This document shows, piece after piece, positions 22,191 to 33,220 of a DNA stretch of 64,000 nucleotides. Below the pieces are notes generated by a model that had not been told where the DNA came from, did not search any database, and saw nothing but the letters and a program-made list of their open reading frames with translations. Each line of letters opens with the position of its first letter. The stretch's first letter is position 1. The position numbers and the translations under genes are program-made. Origin of the DNA: Takashimella koratensis (taxonomy: Eukaryota; Basidiomycota; Tremellomycetes; Trichosporonales; Tetragoniomycetaceae); contig BCKT01000006.1 of assembly GCA_003116875.1 (NCBI GenBank), positions 124,001 to 188,000 of the forward strand. The letters run 5' to 3'.

Positions 22191-23652
22191 ATGTCCAACG
22201 TACATACCGTATCCCGTCGACTCACGCAAGTCGCACACCAGCGTCGACTCCACGCTCATCTCTTACGTCGACATCCTCAGTCTGTCCCGCCGTTGAGAGG
22301 TTATATGACGTTCACGAGTACCGAGGCCACCACGGTTGTTACCGTTCCGACCAAAGCGAGAACGTTCTCTACCTCGACTGAATCTCGATTTGTCAGGTAA
22401 GCTCCACCCTCGCCCCTATCATTGATTACTAACACCCGCTACCCTGGCGCAACCGCAGAATCGTCGAGGTATCAGGCCGCGACGGTCTCCAAAACATCTC
22501 CAGCCCTATCGTGCCAGTAACTACCAAGCTCACCCTGCTCACCCATCTCCTTTCCTCCGGTCTACGAGATATCGAAGTTGGCAGCTTTGTCCGTCCCGAC
22601 CGGGTCAAGCAAATGGCCAACACGACGGAACTCTTGCCAATGTTGCCTGAAGTGCCGCATAATGGGTCTTTCAGTGTCCTCGTCCCCAATGCAAGAGGGT
22701 TGGAGAACTTGGTCAAGCTGGAGAAGGAGAATGGGAAGAGTGAGGGACAGGGAGAAATGGGGTTAGTTAATGAAGTTGCGGTATTCGTTTCTGCGACCGA
22801 GGTTAGTTCATCCTCTTCCCAGTACTTGCAAACTCAGCCAGCCACCCTTTGCTGAACATCACTGACTTGTCATCATGTCGCGTCTTAGGCCTTCTCACAA
22901 GCGAACAACAACGCCTCGGTCTCTAAAGTTCTCTCCACTTACACCGACCTGATCCCTGCCGCTCGGGCGCACGGATACCGAGTACGCGGATACGTCTCGT
23001 GCGTGATCACTGATCCGTACTCGGGCGCAACAGAGCCAAGCGAGGTCGTGCCTGTTGTACAGAGGTTACTCGAGATGGGATGTTATGAGGTATCATTGGG
23101 AGATACGACCGGGGAAGGGGATCCCGCGAGCTGGGGGAGGTTGTGGAGCGCTTTGAGAGAAGCAGGGGTTCCAGCGTCTCAAATGGCCGTGAGTTGTGGC
23201 TAAACGAAATGAGTACGCAGCCGCTGACGAACGCAGGCACATGTAAGTTCCATCCCCAAACCTCCTATTCCGTGCTGAGATCACTGACCCATCTACGCTA
23301 CAACCCTCAACCTATCCCGTACCCTACCCAGTGCCACGACACTTTTGCCCTCGCACTATCCTCAATCATCTCCCTCCTCCCCCACGGTCTACGCACGATC
23401 GACTCCTCGCTCGCCGGGCTAGGCGGGTGCCCTTACTCCCCCGGCGCAACCGGCAACGTCCCAACCGAAGACGTGGTCCATGCTCTCCATAAACTCGGAT
23501 ACGAGACGGGCGTAGATCTTGATAAACTCGTAGATGCGGGAGAGTGGTTATCGAGTGAATTGGGAGTGAGGAATGAGAGTAGGGTAGGGAGGGCTCTGTG
23601 GGCGCGGAAACAGGTGAGGTCGAAGCAAGAGGTCGACAAGAAGGACGCTTAG
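22191..23652 (+). CDS. Hydroxymethylglutaryl-CoA lyase, mitochondrial
   Basis: Splits HMG-CoA into acetoacetate and acetyl-CoA in leucine breakdown. Exons 22191..22396, 22459..22801, 22889..23188, 23237..23242 and 23332..23652 give 391 aa. The Arg/His-rich, acid-poor N-terminus (VSRRLTQVAHQRRLHAHLL) looks like a mitochondrial targeting peptide. The DRE-TIM barrel starts IVEVSGRDGLQNI, with the catalytic Asp/metal ligand in RDGLQN. The metal motif reads AAHCHDTF, and the catalytic cysteine lies in the signature AGLGGCPYSPGATGNV. The fourth exon is only 6 nt and encodes Ala-His. It is bounded by clear CAG and GTAAGT sites and is needed to give the first His of the H-x-H ligand pair. Without it the frame is kept but that ligand is lost. 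Confidence 0.94.
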
Positions 23653-23799
23653 TCTGGCAAGGGAGGTGTGGTTGAAACCCTTTTTTCTACACTTGAACAA
23701 TATCTCACATCTAATCACATACAACCCCTTTCTGTAACTGTTCACGCTTTCTTATGTCTTTGTAATGTATGTACTTACTTCCACGCTCAGGTGTTCACG

Positions 23800-25096
23800 C
23801 TACTTGACATACACCTCACCCCTGAGTCGAACATACATGATCTCCCACCCGCTCTGACCCGCGGCGACCGCCTGGCCATCGGTGGGCTTGAGTCCAATCC
23901 CGGGGGATGCGACCGACCAGAAGTTGTCAGGGCGGCAGATCTCGGTGATCTCAGCGACCAGGTCGTCGACTTGCTGAGGGTTGAACTGGGCGAAGAAGAC
24001 GTTGCAGGCAAAGGTACGGAGCCAGCCTGCGAGGTCGGTAGGGAGAGGAGAAGGGCGAGGGTACAGCGCGATACTGCGAGATGCGAAGCCGTGCTCCTCG
24101 AGCAGCTGCAAAGTGGGAGAGTAGGAGGGAGTGGAGGTAAGAGCACGGAGTAAAAGGGAAAGTGAGACTTGTATCAGCTGGAAGTGAAGTGGCAAGTCAA
24201 GGACGCATTTCACTTACAGCGCTGTATTGCCCAACGGTGGGGAAGTACCACGGGTCGAGCGGGACCGGGTCGATTCCCTTCTTACGGAGAACTTGGTGAA
24301 TAGCGCTACGCACGCCGACGCTGCAAAGGTGTCAGCAATTCGCTCTAGTCTTCCGACTATGCTTCTCTGGCTACTTGAGAATAATAGGCGATCTCTGATT
24401 CGTTATATCGCCGAGAGGATACTCACGTATTCCCAAACCCGCCCATCTCAAACGCCATCCTGCCTCCTGGCTTGAGCAACCACTTGACCGTCTCGAGGAC
24501 ACCGCCCGGGTTGCGCTTACACCAGTGGAAGGTGGCCGATGAGAATACGGCGTCGAAAGTGCCCTTGAGCGAAGGGTCAAAGGTCGTGTAGTCCATAGCA
24601 TCAATAGGAGGGAGGTAGGTGATGTCGTTGGTAATGTTGTTGGCTCGAGCATTGATGATCTGAGTATGTTAGCTCAGTCATGGAAGGATGTGGAGTGGGA
24701 TTAGAGTAGGAAAGAGTGTGTGTTACGGGGACAGGCTCGCGTAGAGGGTCGGGAAAGATGAAGATGTAGGAGAGGGGAGCAAGGACAAATGCATAGGAAA
24801 GATCAAAAGGCTTTGTGAAGAGAACCCACCATGTCCTCGCTAGAGTCGGCACCAACGACGACCCCATCCGCGCCCACAGCCTTCTTGATCACCTCAGTGA
24901 GCTCACCCGTCCCGCATCCAAGGTCGAGAATCTTCTCACCTGGCTGGGCATTGAGTAGCTCAAGCACCGCCGAGGTGTACTTTGCCGAGTAAACAAAGTT
25001 GGCATGAACGTTGTAGTTGTCGGCACGGTGGTTGTCGAGCGTGTCGACGTGGGTCTTGGTAGCTTCAGGCGCGGGCATGGTGGTAGGTATGGGCAA
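23800..25096 (-). CDS. SAM-dependent methyltransferase (class I)
   Basis: Transfers a methyl group from S-adenosylmethionine; the substrate is unknown. Minus-strand exons 25096..24830, 24659..24427, 24320..24218 and 24105..23800 give 302 aa. Motif I is KILDLGCGTGELT (about residues 52-64), followed by the acidic VVVGADSSEDM. The post-motif region GTFDAVFSSATFHWCKRNPGG and the motif VKWLLKPGGRMAFEMGGFGN resemble trans-aconitate/ubiquinone-type methyltransferases. Two in-frame Met codons (25096 and 25078) are possible starts; the upstream one is given. No targeting peptide is seen, so it is probably cytosolic. It is convergent with HMG-CoA lyase, with about 150 nt between stops. Confidence 0.92.
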
Positions 25097-25546
25097 GCGG
25101 GGAGTAGTGCACCTGAGGACCCTAGGAGCTGAGGAGCTGAGGGGTAGCTGAGTTAGAGCTGGGAAGAGGGAAGGGAAGGGGAAGAGGTGAGAGAGGGGTG
25201 AGTGGTCGGGCCAGAGATGGGAGAGAAACAGACGGTTCTTATAGTCCTGGAGGGGTCTGTCAAACGCGACGAGTCATTGGTCGTAGATAGTCTGTTTTCG
25301 GGGCCGACCACCCGATCGGCCGAAGCGAGCGAAGAAAAAGGCGCGTAGTCACCGGTAGGCATGCACAGCTGTGGGCCTACCGACGGCGAAGAGTGAATGG
25401 TAGGCGTGCATGAGTAGCTGGCATGGTTGTCGGTGTAGCCGGCGGGAGCGTTGAATCATGGTCCATCGGTCATTTCTCAATCCACCTCCTTCCCCAACCC
25501 ACCCCGACCCGACTCGACTCAATCCAAGCCACTCTAGTCAGACACC
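25097..25546. promoter_or_regulatory. Divergent promoter methyltransferase / HIT gene
   Basis: 450 nt between two divergent starts. A short GAGCTGAG-type direct repeat is near 25127-25150. Nothing else is claimed. Confidence 0.4.
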
Positions 25547-26775
25547 ATGGTTTCGCTTGCTTCGTGAGTCGGCGTGGGGTCGTCGGCCCTCGTCGTCCAA
25601 CTTCCTTGCCCGACCCTCTTCACTCGTGCATCAGGCAAGAGTTAGCTGGCAGATATTGTTCATCAACCGACTAGCTGACCACCTCCACCAGCTGCATCTT
25701 CTGCAAGATCATCAAGGGTGAGCTTGCACCGCTACCCCATCTTTAGCCTAGCCTCATCATGCATTCTTCCATACCGATCCGCGCTGACTCCCAACTTTAG
25801 GCGAGATCCCTTCGTAAGTAGGCATTTCTCATCACACACTGACACCGCAGGATGAAGCTCCTCGAGACCGAGACCGTCTTTGCGTTCATGGACATTGGAC
25901 CTATCGCCAAAGGCCACTGCCTCGTTATTCCCAAATGTACGTCGCCCTTGTCCCTTCTTCCTTCTTCTCTTCTCGAATGAGCTACGGTGTTATGACGCCT
26001 TGACTGACTGACCTGCTTCTAGACCACGCGGCAAAGCTTACCGACCTCCCGGAAGAACACATGCGCGATATCCTCCCCGCATGCAAGAAGCTTGCGGCTG
26101 CTACCGTATGTCCAATCCTCCATCGCCTCGTATCTCTATTGCCCGCAACATGAGCCATGGGGATTGAAACACGTCAAACGAGAGCTGTATTAAAAAGTCA
26201 TGCTGATATCCGCCCACAGGGTTCGGAGAACTACAATATCCTCCAGGTGAGTGTAATGTCGCTTCTCGCGCGGTTCCGAACCTCAATGCACGATGGAGAT
26301 TGAACTGACATTGAGCGCAGAACAACGGCCGTCCAGCTCACCAGGTAAGGTTTGGCCCCAATTTTGACCCGTGCTTGGGAGCTAGCGATAGATGCATGTT
26401 CAGCCGCTGACAAGCCCATAGGTCGTTGACCACGTCCACTTTCATGTCATTCCCAAGCCCGCGGATGCGAGCGACAAAGAGGGTCTCGTCATTGGCTGGC
26501 GAAGTGGGTCTCCCCATCTTCACAGCACCTACAGTTGATCTGTGACAAGGGGATCTCAGCTGACCCTGTCTCTTTCACGTACCCTGTCTTCATTTGTTCT
26601 TGACGCTGTCCATCCGCCAGCTCAAACTGACGTAAGTTGGACGGACACAGCCTCTCCTCCTTCTCTAGCGTACTTGGATGATAGTGGTAGGGCAATCGCT
26701 GACAGGCTATCCCTAATTTAGCTCTCGAAGGACGACATTGCCAAAATCTTTGACGAGATGAAGAGCAAGCTCTGA
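25547..26775 (+). CDS. HIT family nucleotide hydrolase (HINT-like)
   Basis: Histidine-triad enzyme that hydrolyses nucleoside phosphoramidates or AMP-lysine. Ten exons for only 140 aa: 25547..25563, 25692..25717, 25801..25813, 25851..25936, 26023..26105, 26220..26246, 26321..26344, 26422..26503, 26621..26631 and 26722..26775. Motifs are CIFCKIIKGEIPS, then VFAFMDIGPIAKGHCLVIPK, YNILQNNGRPAHQ and the triad DHVHFHVIPKP. The two Cys of the C-x2-C start and a later His match zinc-binding fungal Hnt1-like members. Length is that of the family. Several exons are under 30 nt; all joins keep phase. Confidence 0.94.
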
Positions 26776-27717
26776 GTATGTACATCGGTGACCACGCTCT
26801 CAAGTTCGGCAAGGACGAGTTCGGAAATCGGGAAAGACGATTCTGAAGTTTCGGCGAGATTAACTTGGAAGAGTGTATGAAGAAAAAAAGGACAGAAATG
26901 GCGCAAGTACGTATCCCAGCTATGCATCATTCACACGTTTCATGATGTGCTCTTGTGGAGCGTCCTGGCGTGGTTTCATTGATTCGATTGACTTGATCCA
27001 TCAAAACACGCCCGGATCTTGGCCAGTCGGGATATCGCATGGACCTGCTGCATAGACGTGTATATTCACACATGAACACAGCCTACGTCAACTCCGATGA
27101 CCGTTCCCGGAGGGACATGAGGGGCATGGCGAGGCGAAGGAGCGAGGCATGGAGGACAGTGGCTAAACAGAGAAACCCGAAAAAGAAAGCCCGAAACGCG
27201 GTTTGAGTGCTTTATAAGGCGGCCGAGTGCTTTCTCATCCGCGTTCGTGAAGCTCATATCACTTCATTGACTCCCGAAGAAGTCTCAACCGCATCGGTCC
27301 GTCAAATCCGACGCTTCTCGGAGGTTGCAGAAAGAGGTCAGAGACCATTTGGGGTTCTTCTATGAATCGGGGCCGAGGCCTGGGGCTTGCAGCGAGATAA
27401 TCGATCGCGACCATCGGGGTATTCGGGAAGGAAGTGATGGAGGAGTTTACCGGGTCAGTCTGGGCTGGGGAGAAGTGGTAATGTTTCTCACAGTTTGCTT
27501 TGCCGCCGGGACCGTGCTCGGGAGATGGACTAGAGTAGGATATATAATTTGAAGTGAAAGGGGCCCATGGGTAGTTGACGCCGACGTCACTCTGACTCAA
27601 GTTTGACTCACGACCTTCACCGCTCGACGTTCACCCCGTCCCACTGCCTACATTCACTCAACACAAACTCTTTCAACACCACCCTCACTCGACCAAAACA
27701 TCACACACACCACCACA
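26776..27717. other. Region between HIT gene and the secreted-peptide array
   Basis: No gene supported. The right end is the promoter of array member 1, with a TATATAA box at 27540 and a 14-mer GTCACTCTGACTCA at 27586-27599. Confidence 0.5.
27539..27550 (+). promoter_or_regulatory. TATA box of array member 1
   Basis: GATATATAATTT, about 175 nt upstream of the ATG at 27718. Confidence 0.5.
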
Positions 27718-28066
27718 ATGCCTCGGCAGATCGTGATCCCCTCATTTGCGGTTTTCTTCGTCTTCGCGATCCTCGCTACCGCCTTCGGCGCGTCCCCGGT
27801 ATCTGCGACCAGCAACTGCGAAGCGATCTGTCAAGCTGTCTATGCAGTTTGTCTTTCTCAGCACACGAGTGAGTAGGCACCATGCCTTGGAGCTCTTAAC
27901 ACAATCATGGTCTATTCGTTCTCGTGACCTTCTTCAAAGAGACCCGAAATGATGAACGTTGCTGACGCATAATACAACACAAACACTATTAACAACGTAC
28001 TCGACCCAAGCAGGCATCCCCAACCCGTGCATGGCCGCCTACCTCCTCTGCAACTCGCGATGCTGA
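27718..28066 (+). CDS. Small secreted six-Cys peptide, array member 1
   Basis: Unknown family; 67 aa from exons 27718..27868 and 28014..28066 (phase-1 intron). The signal peptide is strongly hydrophobic and ends near ASPVSA (residue 30), leaving about 37 aa. Cysteines at 34, 38, 45, 56, 63 and 67 give C-x3-C-x6-C-x10-C-x6-C-x3-C. Both halves contain C-x3-Y-x2-C (CQAVYAVC, CMAAYLLC). The intron falls in the loop between Cys3 and Cys4. It is the first of eleven + strand paralogues. I infer an extracellular disulfide-stapled helical hairpin. Confidence 0.85.
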
Positions 28067-28893
28067 ACGACCATTAAAGACCGTACGATCAATGCCTGAG
28101 ACCATTCAGAACAATACCCATACCGATACCATGCTAAGGCGGCGAGTGAGGTTAGGAGAGATGCGATGAAGGTTTAAACGAGCTTCGCGAGATGAAAGTG
28201 GTCCGTTCAAGAAGGGAAGGAGGAAGTAGCAGACAGATACATATCTTGATACGATGATGCAGTGTTTGATGTCAATGAGAGTTACGTGTCCCGGAAACAA
28301 AGGCGACAAGAAGTACCACAGGCGCCTGTTTACAGCGACGGTGTATGCAAATCAAATATTGATGCGGCCTCCAGTGGTTACGTCTGCAAATGAGGGCCCT
28401 ACATAGAGGCGCTCTTACGCATCAATGTTTTTTTCTTACTTCGGTGACAGAGGCTGACTTCTGAAACTATCCTTGTGGCGCTCTGCTGTGTGAAGATCGG
28501 CGTCCACACGGAAACTTGGGGTCTTGCCTTTTTTACCCTTGCCGATATGCCCAAAGGCAAGGCAAGGGATCTAAGCGAGAAACCAAGTAAACTAGATAAG
28601 AAACACACAACCCCTCCTTCGCGAGGGACTCCTCGGCGCGTAAGACGAGAGGTGGGAGTGAATGTGGCCAGGATCCGATTTGATGCGGAACGGGGCCCTA
28701 TGTTAAGGTGCATTCTGATGACTGACTGCGGACGACCGGTTCACAGAAACGTTTATCCGGCCAACACGATGCGGCAAGTTCGCCGCTAGGACAATATAAT
28801 AGGTCATACATTCGAAGCCACGATCAAAAGACCTAGGCCAACGACGAGTCCTAGCAATAACGCCAACACCAGTACCTGAACCACACCACCGTC
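28067..28893. other. Array spacer 1
   Basis: No gene seen. It contains the recurring 3' element (CGATGATGCAGTG at 28252) and the AATATAAT box of member 2 at 28793-28800. Confidence 0.5.
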
Positions 28894-29172
28894 ATGCTTA
28901 ACCTCACGGTCGTACCTCGGCTTTCGATGACGGTCGTGTTGCTCATTTTCCTGCTTGCAATGTGGATCACCCCAACTGCTGGGGTGTCCTCCACTTGCGT
29001 CGCAGCCTGCTTGGCTGTCTACAACGCTTGTTTGACGTTACGTAAGTGATCGTTCTCTTCTGCTCTCCGTGGAACGTCACGCACGACATGAGAGGCTGAC
29101 TAAAATCCGAACAATACAGCCAATCAGGCTCCCTGTCTCGCCGCGTACACGGTCTGCTATCATAAATGCTGA
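28894..29172 (+). CDS. Small secreted six-Cys peptide, array member 2
   Basis: 66 aa from exons 28894..29041 and 29120..29172. The hydrophobic signal (MTVVLLIFLLAMWI) ends around TPTAGVSS. Cysteines at 35, 39, 46, 55, 62 and 66 follow the array frame with an 8-residue central loop, and both halves carry C-x3-Y-x2-C (CLAVYNAC, CLAAYTVC). The phase-1 intron lies in the loop, as in member 1. Nothing is known of its function. Confidence 0.85.
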
Positions 29173-29707
29173 CCCCACCGCCCTTGCGCCCCTTGCGGAA
29201 TGAGCGACATGAGAGTCGGCAGTGAGATGAAAGGGAAAGCTTGAGAAATAGCATAAAGAATCGGGCAGATGTTTGTACAGTATGTTGTGATGCGAAGCAT
29301 TGTTCTTCGATGTGCAGCGACGAGTCAAAGCTGGCTTAGTCAGGACTTGGTGACCATGCTTTTGGGTGCTCAAAAGCGAAGCGAAGGAAGAAATTGTCCG
29401 AAGGTGCGAATGGCACCCTCACGCCCCCAAGAAGGGTGATCGAATCTGACCGTTTGCTTCTGATTCTGCAAGAGTGGGTCCGCCGGTCCAATTTCTTCAG
29501 CTAGGAAGCTGGGGAGCTCCGGTTCAACAGCTTTACCGGGGTGACGAAACACCGCCAGCGAAAGAGAGACTGGACATAAGAGTGGGCACTCTCAGCGGGT
29601 GAATGAACGACTGTGACGACAAGGAATCAAGCCAGAGAACGTAGGTAGCCGACGTTTGATCTACCACACCCACTAAGCACACACTACCCTACCCGACGTG
29701 GCATCTG
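29173..29707. other. Array spacer 2
   Basis: It contains GTGATGCGAAGCATTG at 29287, an instance of the recurring 3' element. No clear TATA box is seen before member 3. Confidence 0.45.
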
Positions 29708-29983
29708 ATGGTCGTATATCGGTTCGAGCTCGTCGTCATCTTCCTTCTCCTGTTCGCCGCCCTAGGGGCAGCTCCTGGGGCCGCACTGTTCCACGACTGC
29801 CGCCTTGCCTGCAAAGGTCTCTACGTGGCTTGCTTGACGACACCCGGTAAGTCATGACTGTCTCCTGTACATTGTCGTGGTTGCGCTAACTCCGACTTTC
29901 AACAAAAACAAACACAACATCTCGATTCAGGCTATAGTGACAGCTGCATGGCCGCGTACAATGCTTGCCTTGCGACTTGCTGA
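29708..29983 (+). CDS. Small secreted six-Cys peptide, array member 3
   Basis: 63 aa from exons 29708..29846 and 29931..29983. The signal core is ELVVIFLLLFAALGAAPGAA. Cysteines at 31, 35, 42, 52, 59 and 63 fit the frame with a 9-residue loop. Halves are CRLACKGLYVAC and CMAAYNACLATC, again with the shared C-x3-Y-x2-C core. Phase-1 intron in the loop. Confidence 0.85.
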
Positions 29984-30483
29984 AAGCGTACCACATGCCC
30001 AACGGAAAGTCCTTCTTCACCGCAATCTATTCGAGCAGGGAGACAACGGATCCGACGTGAGGGTGAGAGTTGGTGGCGAACAGATGTAAATCGTAATGCA
30101 ATCAATCTGGGACCGAATAGCAATAGCAAGTGAAGGCACCATCGCTTCTAGAATTTCGAGTTGAGAGCAGCATCCGGAGAAAGCCTACTTATTATACAAG
30201 AAGAGGAAGCGCACCGCAGGTGCGGAGTACGCTGATACAACTTTGTAACCACGCTTCTTCTTCGCTGTTTCTTGGCGCCCATTGGGTGTACCATTGTGGT
30301 ACGAGGAGACTCAGAGCGGGCAGCAATGATGCGCTCACTCAGTACACCCTACCCGCTCGCAAATATTTAGTAATGTAGCGAAGGCTTTGTCTTAAAGTGC
30401 CGCCGCGGGTGATGCACCTTACCAACCTCTTTCAAACAACGTGCAACTCTCGAACCGTGCACCCATACCTTCAACACATCGCC
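29984..30483. other. Array spacer 3
   Basis: It holds GTAATGCAATCAATC at 30093, the recurring 3' element, and a weak AAATATTTAG box at 30361 before member 4. Confidence 0.45.
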
Positions 30484-30805
30484 ATGCCAAGCCCGTACCC
30501 CTTGCTTGCAGCCATCGGGATGCTCTTGCTTATGCTCGTCACCTTGGGACCGATATCAGTAGCTGCTCAGGGCCGATACGCAGATATATGTCGGACTGCA
30601 TTCGCCATTTGTATGGCTGCCGACCGGTGTAAGCAGCCCCCTTTCATACCACCATGAGCTGTCCATGTCCATCTGCGAGAGACGAAGGGGTATGCTCTGG
30701 CATACTTCGCTCTTTCGTCCTAAGTGCAATGCACGTGGGTTGGACATCTCAGGAAGCCCCGGTTCTTGCGCCACAGTCTACCAGATGTGCATTGCAAGGT
30801 GCTGA
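30484..30805 (+). pseudogene. Small secreted peptide, array member 4, probably degenerate
   Basis: Exon 1 (30484..30628) gives a normal signal peptide and a first half in which the first cysteine position is Tyr (YADICRTAFAIC). Exon 2 (30753..30805) keeps CATVYQMCIARC in full. With the same phase-1 intron as the other copies, the codon across the splice reads TGA. A shifted donor (one base earlier) with a weaker GAAG acceptor would avoid this, so a rescued transcript cannot be ruled out. Lost Cys1 plus the split stop suggest decay. Confidence 0.6.
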
Positions 30806-31606
30806 GGGAAAACCATATGTGCGATGTCCACCTGCCCTTCGACGAGGTTCAGAGTGATGTGAGACGGTGAGGAGTAAACGTGCTGTTGCATTGGAAGTTG
30901 ATGAGGATCAGATAAGAGGATGGATTCGGCGCGGAAAGTCAGCGATCAAGCGCTTGACGACACTCTCACGGGTTTGCTGGCAATAACGTCACTTCCGAGT
31001 TGTCACGTTGTTGAGTAGCTCGTCACTCTGACTCACCATCACGCTACCCTTGCGTACGTCATGAGATCTCTCTGACCAGCTCCACCTTATCGTGTGCGCC
31101 CCACTCCATACTACACGTGTGACACTGTGTGTGACATCACAAGCGGCAGCACGCTCTCGCCGATCTGTTGCATTGTGAACACTCTCAACCTGACAAATGA
31201 CCGTGGGCGATGTGAAGAGGGCCGAACACGCCCACATGTCATGGGCAGGAAGAAAGGACTCAAAGGGCGGAAGACGAGAGGAAAGGACAAGATACCCCCG
31301 AGTCGGTCGAGACTGCCGTGCTCCCCAAGAAGGCTGAGTTTGTCCTCTGCGATGCTTCTGATTAGATGCGGAAAGGTGTCGTCATTCTTTGTTACCGGTT
31401 CCTCGACCGCCGGTCAAATCAAGATGAGATTCCCGGCTCAGTCAATTATCGCCGGGACATGCTGGATATAACGGCGAGGCGAGTACCCAAAAATCAACCT
31501 CGACCAAGCTTGGGACATCAGCAGCCAGCGCTCTATCATTACCAGCTTGTCCCCCTCATCCCTAGCATCTACCACACCCACTCGAATCCTCACGGTTTTG
31601 AAGTTG
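30806..31606. other. Array spacer 4
   Basis: No gene supported. It has a second copy of the 14-mer GTCACTCTGACTCA at 31022-31035 and a GATATAAC box at 31465, 142 nt before member 5. Confidence 0.45.
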
Positions 31607-31954
31607 ATGGTCGCACCTCGACTCGGGATCGCGGTCGCGTTTCTCCTCCTTTTCATGGCTACGGCAACATCACCGGTCGCTGCCTCCGCTGAATGCCGCA
31701 CCATTTGCCAGGCGGCTTACACGGCTTGTTGGGCTGCACAACAAGGTAAGTCACTTTGCCGTTGGCGGTTTATGTCCCCCCCTCTTCCTCTCATTGTTCC
31801 CTCGATATCTCAATCAGACCGAGATCGTGCTCATACATCGTACTGAACGTGGCTAACGCACTTGTTCTTGAAACTCGACAACTCCAATCACCCAGTCCCT
31901 CACAGTGCTTGCCTGGCCGCGTATACTCTCTGCCTTGCGGGTTGTGGTGTGTAG
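31607..31954 (+). CDS. Small secreted six-Cys peptide, array member 5
   Basis: 65 aa from exons 31607..31745 and 31896..31954. The start at MVAPRL is preferred over an upstream in-frame ATG (31547), as it puts the signal core at the N-terminus. Cysteines at 30, 34, 41, 52, 59 and 63 keep the frame with a 10-residue loop; the C-terminus has two extra residues (GV). Halves are CRTICQAAYTAC and CLAAYTLCLAGC. Confidence 0.85.
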
Positions 31955-32915
31955 GAATTCATTTCAGGGCTTTCTAGAGGTCCCTTAACACACTGTTCGA
32001 TTCAAAAGGGTCGGGTAATGCAGATGCGGAGAGGGCGAAGATAGGTAGGATGCGTATACGTAGTGATGCAACGACTTTGATGCCGGTTTGCCAGGCAGAA
32101 ATAGGTAGGAGGAGAAGGAGGGGTAAATGGACTGAGATGGAGGAGGACGTGAGGATATGGCGTCAATGGTATCACCGAGGTGCAAAACAGTCTCTTGAAT
32201 GAGCGACGAACATAACTCCTAAGACTCAGTGAGCCGGCTGCGTCGGACAAAACGTAGGACGGCGCTGCCTGTCTGTCCTCTGCCTATCACTGAAACTAGA
32301 GTCATTAGGCCTCGGCCCGTTTCGGGACTCGATAGGCCCCAGTACACGAAAGAGCATCGCACAACCATGAAAATTGAACTAACTTCTGACTCGACCATGG
32401 TATGCCACGGTGTGTTTGTGTGGAGTGTTGGTCTACAGATCAACAAGCGTACCTGCTCCCCTCTCCCTGCCCCCAGGAGCCATTCGGCATCAATTGGTGT
32501 GGTGACTTTCCTCGCTCGAGGTCTGCTACACCAGAGATTAGGTTGTAATTCAAAAGAAGGAAAGACCGAACCGTCTGTTCTTCGCCCAAGAAGCTTGAGC
32601 CAAATCTGCATCAATGCTTCTGATTTCCCGAAGGGTTGTTTGTGCACCGTCGACTAGTCAGCCCGGGTGATGCCGCCGGTATCGACTCATGGGCTCATAT
32701 CAATGCAACATTTGAGGACATACAGTATATTACGAGCTAGAGATCATCGAGATGTCGGCACCCGGAAGTTCAAGCCAGCAGAGACAACAACCGACCTTCA
32801 ACAACATTTACTCAGCCACTCGCATCCACTACCTATCACACCCTCCAGCCCGTCAACACACTAGCTTATCAGCCCACCGGCGCACCAACCGTCCAACACC
32901 CCATTGCCAACTTCA
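31955..32915. other. Array spacer 5
   Basis: It contains GTGATGCAACG at 32063 (recurring 3' element) and an AGTATATTA box at 32724 before member 6. No gene is seen. Confidence 0.45.
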
Positions 32916-33220
32916 ATGGTCGTACTTCGTTCTGAGCTCGCTCTCGTCCTTTTCCTCCTTCTCATGGTTATGGGGGCGACTCCAGCGGCAGCCGACTGCT
33001 GGGCGATGTGCGAGGCTACGCTCAGGGCTTGTATCGCGTCCGGCAAGGGTGAGTATGTTTTGCTCACTCTCCTCTTCATCTCTATCGTACTGATCGGTTT
33101 CTGAGACTTTGTTGTGCGTCAGTCATGTACCTCTCCACTTAAAATAACTACGACCCACACGAATCAGTGTCCCCCGCCGTTTGCACCGTCGCATACACGC
33201 TCTGCGTTGCCAGGTGCTGA
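32916..33220 (+). CDS. Small secreted six-Cys peptide, array member 6
   Basis: 61 aa, the shortest intact copy, from exons 32916..33048 and 33168..33220. The signal peptide ends MGATPAAA. Cysteines at 28, 32, 39, 50, 57 and 61 fit the frame with a 10-residue loop. The first half has Leu in the aromatic position (CEATLRAC), while the second keeps Tyr (CTVAYTLC). Confidence 0.85.

Noticed and set aside
27259..27600. 113-codon minus-strand frame before array member 1
   Set aside because: Overlaps the TATA box region of member 1 and shows no recognisable features.
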